Below are positions 59,513 to 64,000 of a stretch of DNA of 64,000 nt, piece by piece. The translations under genes and the position numbers were made by a program. The DNA comes from Longimicrobiales bacterium. GTDB lineage: Bacteria > Gemmatimonadota > Gemmatimonadetes > Longimicrobiales > Gaopeijiaceae. The stretch covers positions 4,012,001-4,076,000 of the forward strand of contig OX639991.1 in NCBI GenBank assembly GCA_951828585.1, in the 5' to 3' direction. Under the pieces are notes generated by a model. The model worked only from the letters and a program-made list of their open reading frames with translations, was not told the DNA's origin and ran no database searches. How positions within the stretch are numbered: the stretch's first letter is position 1; each line of letters opens with the position of its first letter.

Positions 59513-61069
59513 CTATATCACAACCTGCGGATTGTCGTACGTCCCCCACACGGCACGCAGCGCATCGCTGATCTCGCCCAGGGTAACCCCGTCCTTCACG
59601 GCCGCGATCATGGCCGGAAGCAGGTTGTCGTCGCCCCGGGCGGTCTCCCGGATCGCGCTCAGCCCCCGCTCGACCGGCGCCGGATCGCGCTCCGACCTGA
59701 ACGCCGCGAGCGCCGCGGTCTGGCGCGCCTCGAGTGCCCGGAAGTCCGGCCCCGGAGTCGGTTCGTGCGAGTCTTCGGTCTCATACCGGTTCACCCCAAC
59801 CACCACCCGCGTCCCCGCCTCGACCTCCAGCTGGTGCTGATAGGCGACCCGGTGGATCTCCTCCCGCATGAAGTCGATCGCCCCGGAAGACCCACCCATC
59901 TCCTCGATCCGCGCCATGGTGGCGAGCGCCTCCTCCTCGATGCGGTGGGTCAGGTGCTCCACCAGAAAGCTGCCACCAAGCGGGTCCGCCCAGTTGGCCA
60001 CGCCCGATTCCTCGGCGAGGATCTGCTGGGTCCTGAGCGCGAGGCCCGCGGCTTCGGCGGTGGGCAGCGCAATCGCCTCGTCGTAACTGTTCGTGTGCAG
60101 GGACTGGGTGCCGCCCAGCACGCCCGCCAGCGCCTGCACGGTCACGCGCACCACATTGTTCAGGGGCTGCTGGGCGGTGAGCGTGGAGCCGCCGGTCTGG
60201 GTGTGGAAGCGGAGGCGGCACGAGCGGTCCGAGGCGCCGAAGCGCTCCCTCATGAGACGCGCCCACACCCGCCGGGCCGCGCGGAACTTGGCGACCTCCT
60301 CGAGCAGGTCGTTGTGGGCCGCGAAGAAGAAGGAGATGCGCGGCGCGAAGTCCTCCAGCTCGATGCCGCGGGCCAGCGCGTGACGCACGTACTCGACGCC
60401 GTTGGCAAGGGTGAAGGCGACCTCCTGGGCGGCGGTCGAGCCGGCTTCGCGGATGTGGTAGCCGGAGACGGAGATGGTATTCCAGCGCGGCAGCTCGGCG
60501 GCGCAGAAGGCCATGAGGTCGCTGACCAGGCGGAGCGACGGACGCACCGGGTAGATGTAGGTCCCCCGCGCAATGTACTCCTTGAGGACGTCGTTCTGGA
60601 CGGTGCCGCGAAGCCGGTCGCGCGGCACGCCCGTCTCGTCGGCGACGGCGGTGTAGAGGGCGAGCAGGATCGGCGCGGTCGCGTTGATGGTCATGGAGCA
60701 CGACACCGCCCCCAGGTCGATCCCGTTGAGAAGCGTGCGCATGTCCGCGATGGAGTCGATCGCGACGCCCACGCGGCCCACCTCGCCGGCCGCCATGGCC
60801 GCGTCGGAGTCGAAGCCCATCTGCGTGGGGAGGTCGAAGGCAACGGAGAGGCCGGTCGTGCCCCGGCTTAGGAGGAAATGGTAGCGGGCGTTGGTGGCCT
60901 CGGCGGTGCCGAAGCCGGCGTACTGGCGCATGGTCCAGCGGCGTCCCCGGTACATGGAGCGATAGACACCGCGGGTGAAGGGGTAGTCGCCCGGCGCACC
61001 CAGATCTTCTTCGGCGTAGAAACCCTCCGGCAGCCCGTCGAAAAAGGGATCTCCGTCGCGGCGGCTCAC
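59513..61069 (-). CDS. Methylmalonyl-CoA mutase, large (catalytic) subunit without B12 domain
   Basis: A 518-residue protein. The TIM-barrel signature is complete: [140 protein letters not shown]. It ends after the barrel without the cobalamin-binding DxHxxG domain, so a separate small subunit is needed. It rearranges methylmalonyl-CoA to succinyl-CoA in propionate metabolism; other acyl-CoA mutases are possible. It overlaps the biotin carrier gene by four bases, so it forms an operon with a biotin carboxylase. Confidence 0.92.
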   Translation of the reverse strand: MSRRDGDPFFDGLPEGFYAEEDLGAPGDYPFTRGVYRSMYRGRRWTMRQYAGFGTAEATNARYHFLLSRGTTGLSVAFDLPTQMGFDSDAAMAAGEVGRVGVAIDSIADMRTLLNGIDLGAVSCSMTINATAPILLALYTAVADETGVPRDRLRGTVQNDVLKEYIARGTYIYPVRPSLRLVSDLMAFCAAELPRWNTISVSGYHIREAGSTAAQEVAFTLANGVEYVRHALARGIELEDFAPRISFFFAAHNDLLEEVAKFRAARRVWARLMRERFGASDRSCRLRFHTQTGGSTLTAQQPLNNVVRVTVQALAGVLGGTQSLHTNSYDEAIALPTAEAAGLALRTQQILAEESGVANWADPLGGSFLVEHLTHRIEEEALATMARIEEMGGSSGAIDFMREEIHRVAYQHQLEVEAGTRVVVGVNRYETEDSHEPTPGPDFRALEARQTAALAAFRSERDPAPVERGLSAIRETARGDDNLLPAMIAAVKDGVTLGEISDALRAVWGTYDNPQVVI

Positions 61070-61650
61070 CTTTCGTCCACCTCGGAGAACTCCACCAGCA
61101 CCTGCCCCTTCTCGACCGCGTCGCCCGGTGACGCGAGCAAGCGCTTGACCGTCGCGGCCGCGGGAGCTCGCAGTTCGTTCTCCATCTTCATGGCCTCCAC
61201 GATCAGCAACGTGTCGCCCGCGGCGACCACCTGGCCCTCGTCCACCGCCACCTGGACCACCAGGCCGGGCATGGGAGCCTTGAGGGGCGCCAACTTCGCG
61301 CCCGCCCCGGCCTTCGCCGACAGCCGCCGGACCCGGTGCGCACGCGGATCCAGAACCTCGGCCGAAACGGCGCGGCCATCAAGTTCCAGCTCCCACGCGC
61401 CGCCGCGGCCGCCGCGAGCCCACAGCGCGAAGGAGGTCCCGTCGAGGAGGAGCGAGCAGCCGGTTCCGCTCCCGGACGGTCGTCCCCGTCCTGCGGAGTG
61501 CGCGGGGTTGGTGGAGACGAGCGAGGCGTGGACCGCGCGGCCGTCGATGACGACCGTCCCGTCGGGGCGGACTTCGACATCGTGCCGCCCGCCCAGCAGC
61601 GTGACGACGTAGCGGGCGCCGGAGCCGGGGGCCGCGTTCGAATGGGTCAT
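61066..61650 (-). CDS. Biotin carboxyl carrier protein
   Basis: A 194-residue protein from ATG 61650, overlapping the biotin carboxylase stop as ATGA. The N-terminal half is a beta domain ([20 protein letters not shown]). The C-terminal 75 residues are a biotinyl domain: [20 protein letters not shown] and [20 protein letters not shown], with the biotin lysine of EAMKMEN. It carries the carboxyl group between the carboxylase and transferase. With the mutase downstream, a propionyl-CoA carboxylase is likely. No carboxyltransferase gene is in the window. Confidence 0.93.
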   Translation of the reverse strand: MTHSNAAPGSGARYVVTLLGGRHDVEVRPDGTVVIDGRAVHASLVSTNPAHSAGRGRPSGSGTGCSLLLDGTSFALWARGGRGGAWELELDGRAVSAEVLDPRAHRVRRLSAKAGAGAKLAPLKAPMPGLVVQVAVDEGQVVAAGDTLLIVEAMKMENELRAPAAATVKRLLASPGDAVEKGQVLVEFSEVDER

Positions 61651-63161
61651 GGGCCGTTGGGGCGGGGGGGATCGGTGACGGCGACACCGCGTGCCCACTG
61701 GGAGAGGGGGGTGGGGGTGCGGCGGATGCGGGGCGGGGCGCGACCCGGTCTGGTCGTATGCTCCATGAGGGCGGCCGCTGCAACGAGCGCCGTGCGCGTC
61801 GAGGCGGGGATCTCGTCGCGGAAGAGTTCGGGGTGTTCCTCCAGGTAGCGCGTGGAGATGCGCCCCGCCCGAAAGTCGCGCTCGCCCATGATGAGGCTCA
61901 GCAGCGGGGCGCTGGTGGCGACTCCGGCAATCCTCAGCTCCCGGAGGGCCCCCCGCATCCGCCGGATCGCCGTCTCCCGGTCGGCCCCGTGCGCGATCAG
62001 CTTGCCCAGCAGCGGATCGTAGTGCAGACCGACCTCGGTGCCCCGCGCGATCCCGCCGTCCCAACGGACTCCAGGTCCACCGGGGAGCTCCAGTTCGCCG
62101 ACCACGCCGGTCGCCGGCAGAAAACCGTCGAAGGGCGACTCGCTGGTGATCCGGCACTCGATGGCGTGCCCCTCGAGCGGAATGTCCCGCTGCCGCATGG
62201 GGAGCGCCTCGCCCGCCGCGACCCGGAACTGCCACTCGACCAGGTCGATCCCCGTGACCATCTCGGTGACCGGGTGCTCGACCTGCAGGCGCGTATTCAT
62301 CTCCAGGAAGAAGAACTCTCCGTCCTGGTAGAGGAACTCGACGGTGCCCGCGCCCTCGTAGTCCACCGCGCGGGCGGCGCGCACCGCCGCCTCGCCCATG
62401 CGCCGGCGCTCCTCCTCGCCCAGAAGCGCGGAAGGCGACTCCTCGATCAGCTTCTGGTGGCGGCGCTGGATGGAGCACTCGCGCTCGAAGAGGTGCACGA
62501 TGTTGCCGTGCGCGTCCCCGCAGAGCTGCACCTCGATGTGACGGGGTCGCTCCAGGAAGCGCTCCACGTAGACCCTGCCGTCCCCGAACGCGGCCTCGGC
62601 CTCGCGCATCGCCGCCCTGAACGCACCGGCTGCCTCCTCCGGATCCCTCACCACGCGCATCCCCTTCCCCCCTCCCCCCGCCGCCGCCTTCAGCACGACG
62701 GGAAACTCCACCTCCTCCGCCACACGCCGCGCCTCCCGCCCCGAAGCCAGGGGTGTGCTCGTCCCCGGAACGACCGGCACGCCCGCGGCCTCCATGCGCC
62801 GGCGGGCCTCCGTCTTGTCGCCCATGGCGCGGATCGTCTCCGCCGCGGGGCCGACGAAGACGAACCCGGCGTCGGTAACGGCAGCGGCGAAATCCGCGCG
62901 CTCGGCAAGGAAGCCGTACCCCGGATGGATCGCCCGCACGCCCGCGCGGCGGGCCACCTCCAACAGCCTGCCGATGTTCAGGTAGCTGTCCGCCGATCGG
63001 GCCGGCCCGATCGGATACGCCTCGTCGGCGTGGACGACATGCGGCGCTCCTCGGTCCGGTTCCGAGAAGACCGCGACGGTGCGGATGCCGAGTTCACGGG
63101 CGCCGCGAATGACGCGCAGCGCGATTTCGCCCCGGTTGGCGACAAGTACGGATTCGATCAA
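61647..63161 (-). CDS. Biotin carboxylase subunit (AccC/PccA-type)
   Basis: A 504-residue ATP-grasp protein: ESVLVANRGEIALRVIRGAR, HPGYGFLAERADFAAAVTDA, the ATP loop FPVVLKAAAGGGGKGMRVVR, ERFLERPRHIEVQLCGDAHG, then FLEMNTRLQVEHPVTEMVTG and HAIECRITSESPFDGFLPAT. The C-terminus extends about 40 residues beyond a typical AccC. It carboxylates biotin using bicarbonate and ATP. With the carrier and mutase genes it forms a three-gene operon, most simply for propionyl-CoA to succinyl-CoA conversion. Confidence 0.94.
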   Translation of the reverse strand: MIESVLVANRGEIALRVIRGARELGIRTVAVFSEPDRGAPHVVHADEAYPIGPARSADSYLNIGRLLEVARRAGVRAIHPGYGFLAERADFAAAVTDAGFVFVGPAAETIRAMGDKTEARRRMEAAGVPVVPGTSTPLASGREARRVAEEVEFPVVLKAAAGGGGKGMRVVRDPEEAAGAFRAAMREAEAAFGDGRVYVERFLERPRHIEVQLCGDAHGNIVHLFERECSIQRRHQKLIEESPSALLGEEERRRMGEAAVRAARAVDYEGAGTVEFLYQDGEFFFLEMNTRLQVEHPVTEMVTGIDLVEWQFRVAAGEALPMRQRDIPLEGHAIECRITSESPFDGFLPATGVVGELELPGGPGVRWDGGIARGTEVGLHYDPLLGKLIAHGADRETAIRRMRGALRELRIAGVATSAPLLSLIMGERDFRAGRISTRYLEEHPELFRDEIPASTRTALVAAAALMEHTTRPGRAPPRIRRTPTPLSQWARGVAVTDPPRPNGP

Positions 63162-63256
63162 ACGCCTTGGACTCCCGGGGCACCGGTGAACGATCAGCCG
63201 GGTTGGTCTCCGCTCCCCGTACGAAGCGGACGATGCGCCAACCGGCTGTTTGGTTA

Positions 63257-64000
63257 TCAGTTAATGGTACCCGTCACCGTGGTCCGGGCGCCATCTCTGA
63301 AGATCCGCAGCGAGATCTCTTCCTCGGACCTGTAGGAGTCCAGAATGCGGTGCAGTTCGTCGATGTCGTCGACCACCCGCCCATCGACCGCCACCACCAC
63401 ATCGCCCGGGAGCAGTCCCAACGGAGAGTCGTCTTCGACATCCGCGACCAAGACGCCCTCCGCCGTGCCGAAGTAGGCCCCCAGTCCGGCGTTGAGTGCC
63501 ACGAGGTCGAGTCCGTGAGCGCCACGGGAACCGCCCCATCGCATTTCCCACGGCCCGGCAGCCAGCGTGTCCGCAAAGATACGAAGGCTGGCCGGCGGCA
63601 CCCATCCGGGCGCGTCCCACTCGTAGGGCCGCTCCTGGCTCCGGAACCGCTCGGTCAATTCGCGGATGCGTTCAAGGGTCTCCTGCCGCTGCTCCTCGTG
63701 CGACCACCACTCACCCAGCCCGCGCAACTGCTCCTCGAGCTGGTCGGAGAGCGGCCACAACCCGCGATAGACGGGCAGGACTTCCGGGACCACGGCAAAG
63801 TTGATCTCCTCGCCATCCCGCTCAACCACCAGCGTCACGGTTTCTCCCTCCGGCACCTCGCTCACCAGCGCAAGCAGCCGCTCCTCGGGCAGGTACCGAT
63901 CCGGGTTGAAATCCCGCTCGTCCTCGTCTTCCAGCGGCTGGTAGAGGTCGTGCCCATTGACCGAAAGGATGCGATCCCCCTCCATGATCCCCGCCTCCTG
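63257..64000 (-). CDS. PDZ-domain protein, N-terminus beyond window
   Basis: The frame is open to the window edge, so the true start is outside; the first residues visible read QEAGIMEGDRILSVNGHDL, the ligand loop of a PDZ domain. A second PDZ-like unit is at the C-terminus: VLVADVEDDSPLGLLPGDVV, then VAVDGRVVDDIDELHRILDS. Between them is a charged helical stretch (EEQRQETLERIRELTERFRS). Two PDZ domains suggest a periplasmic protease partner or a HtrA/CtpA-type protein; no protease domain is in the visible part. It ends 95 bases upstream of the biotin carboxylase gene. Confidence 0.78.
   Translation of the reverse strand, partial: QEAGIMEGDRILSVNGHDLYQPLEDEDERDFNPDRYLPEERLLALVSEVPEGETVTLVVERDGEEINFAVVPEVLPVYRGLWPLSDQLEEQLRGLGEWWSHEEQRQETLERIRELTERFRSQERPYEWDAPGWVPPASLRIFADTLAAGPWEMRWGGSRGAHGLDLVALNAGLGAYFGTAEGVLVADVEDDSPLGLLPGDVVVAVDGRVVDDIDELHRILDSYRSEEEISLRIFRDGARTTVTGTIN

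Overview
The window looks like one contiguous piece of a high-GC, LPS-bearing, diderm bacterial chromosome. It is most likely from the phylum Gemmatimonadota; this is inferred from gene content and not proven. Evidence for an LPS outer membrane is an LptE-like lipoprotein, an LpxH-type hydrolase, a heptose-7-phosphate kinase, an Mla-type ABC system (mlaE, mlaF, mlaD) and LspA. The SusC/SusD-like pair, the sortilin-type beta-propeller protein, an orphan Por/T9SS-type C-terminal domain and the LPEGVF-type leucine-rich repeats fit the FCB/Gemmatimonadota sphere. Coding is dense, mostly on the minus strand, with many 4-base start/stop overlaps and frequent GTG or TTG starts.

Layout. 1-3425: Mrp/Mbh-type cation antiporter module (E-F-G-A'-B-C-D, cut by the window edge). 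3546-7232: envelope genes (lptE-like, lipoprotein, lpxH, DUF5683-type, lipid kinase). 7364-10172: LRR lipoprotein, selenocysteine tRNA (selC), acyltransferase. 10312-13747: a DERA-like aldolase next to a two-domain ALDH16-like dehydrogenase. 13758-23100: exported proteins, a large VPS10/sortilin-like propeller protein and a SusC/SusD pair. 23354-29454: RidA, heptose kinase, a BNR-type lipoprotein, and a three-part metalloprotease/propeller/outer-membrane protein. 29532-32622: Mla lipid-transport operon. 32808-38577: DUF6702-type protein, beta-propeller protein, CNNM/CorC-type protein, lspA, tmRNA, dus, PTS EIIA. 38575-42133: repeat element, orphan sorting domain, selB, recO. 42222-50389: membrane protein, bifunctional nuclease, metK, regulatory PTS (ptsI, ptsH, hprK, hpf), glycosyltransferase, nusB. 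50386-54089: riboflavin operon (ribD, ribE, ribBX, ribH) running into nusB. 54086-59273: outer-membrane protein, purM, pfkB-type kinase, argS, zinc-ribbon protein. 59513-63161: propionyl/methylmalonyl-CoA genes (biotin carboxylase, biotin carrier, mutase large subunit). 63257-64000: partial PDZ protein.

The most unusual thing in the window is a short interspersed repeat of about 250 bp with terminal inverted repeats that begin TAGCAG. Two near-complete copies (38575-38825 and 52690-52940) each supply the stop codon of the adjacent gene, and the second splits the ribD-ribE junction. A diverged copy (10084-10240) supplies the first codons of an acyltransferase frame, and a lone end-like sequence sits at 4896-4912. 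The window also carries selC and selB, so selenocysteine is decoded in this organism, although I found no selenoprotein gene here.
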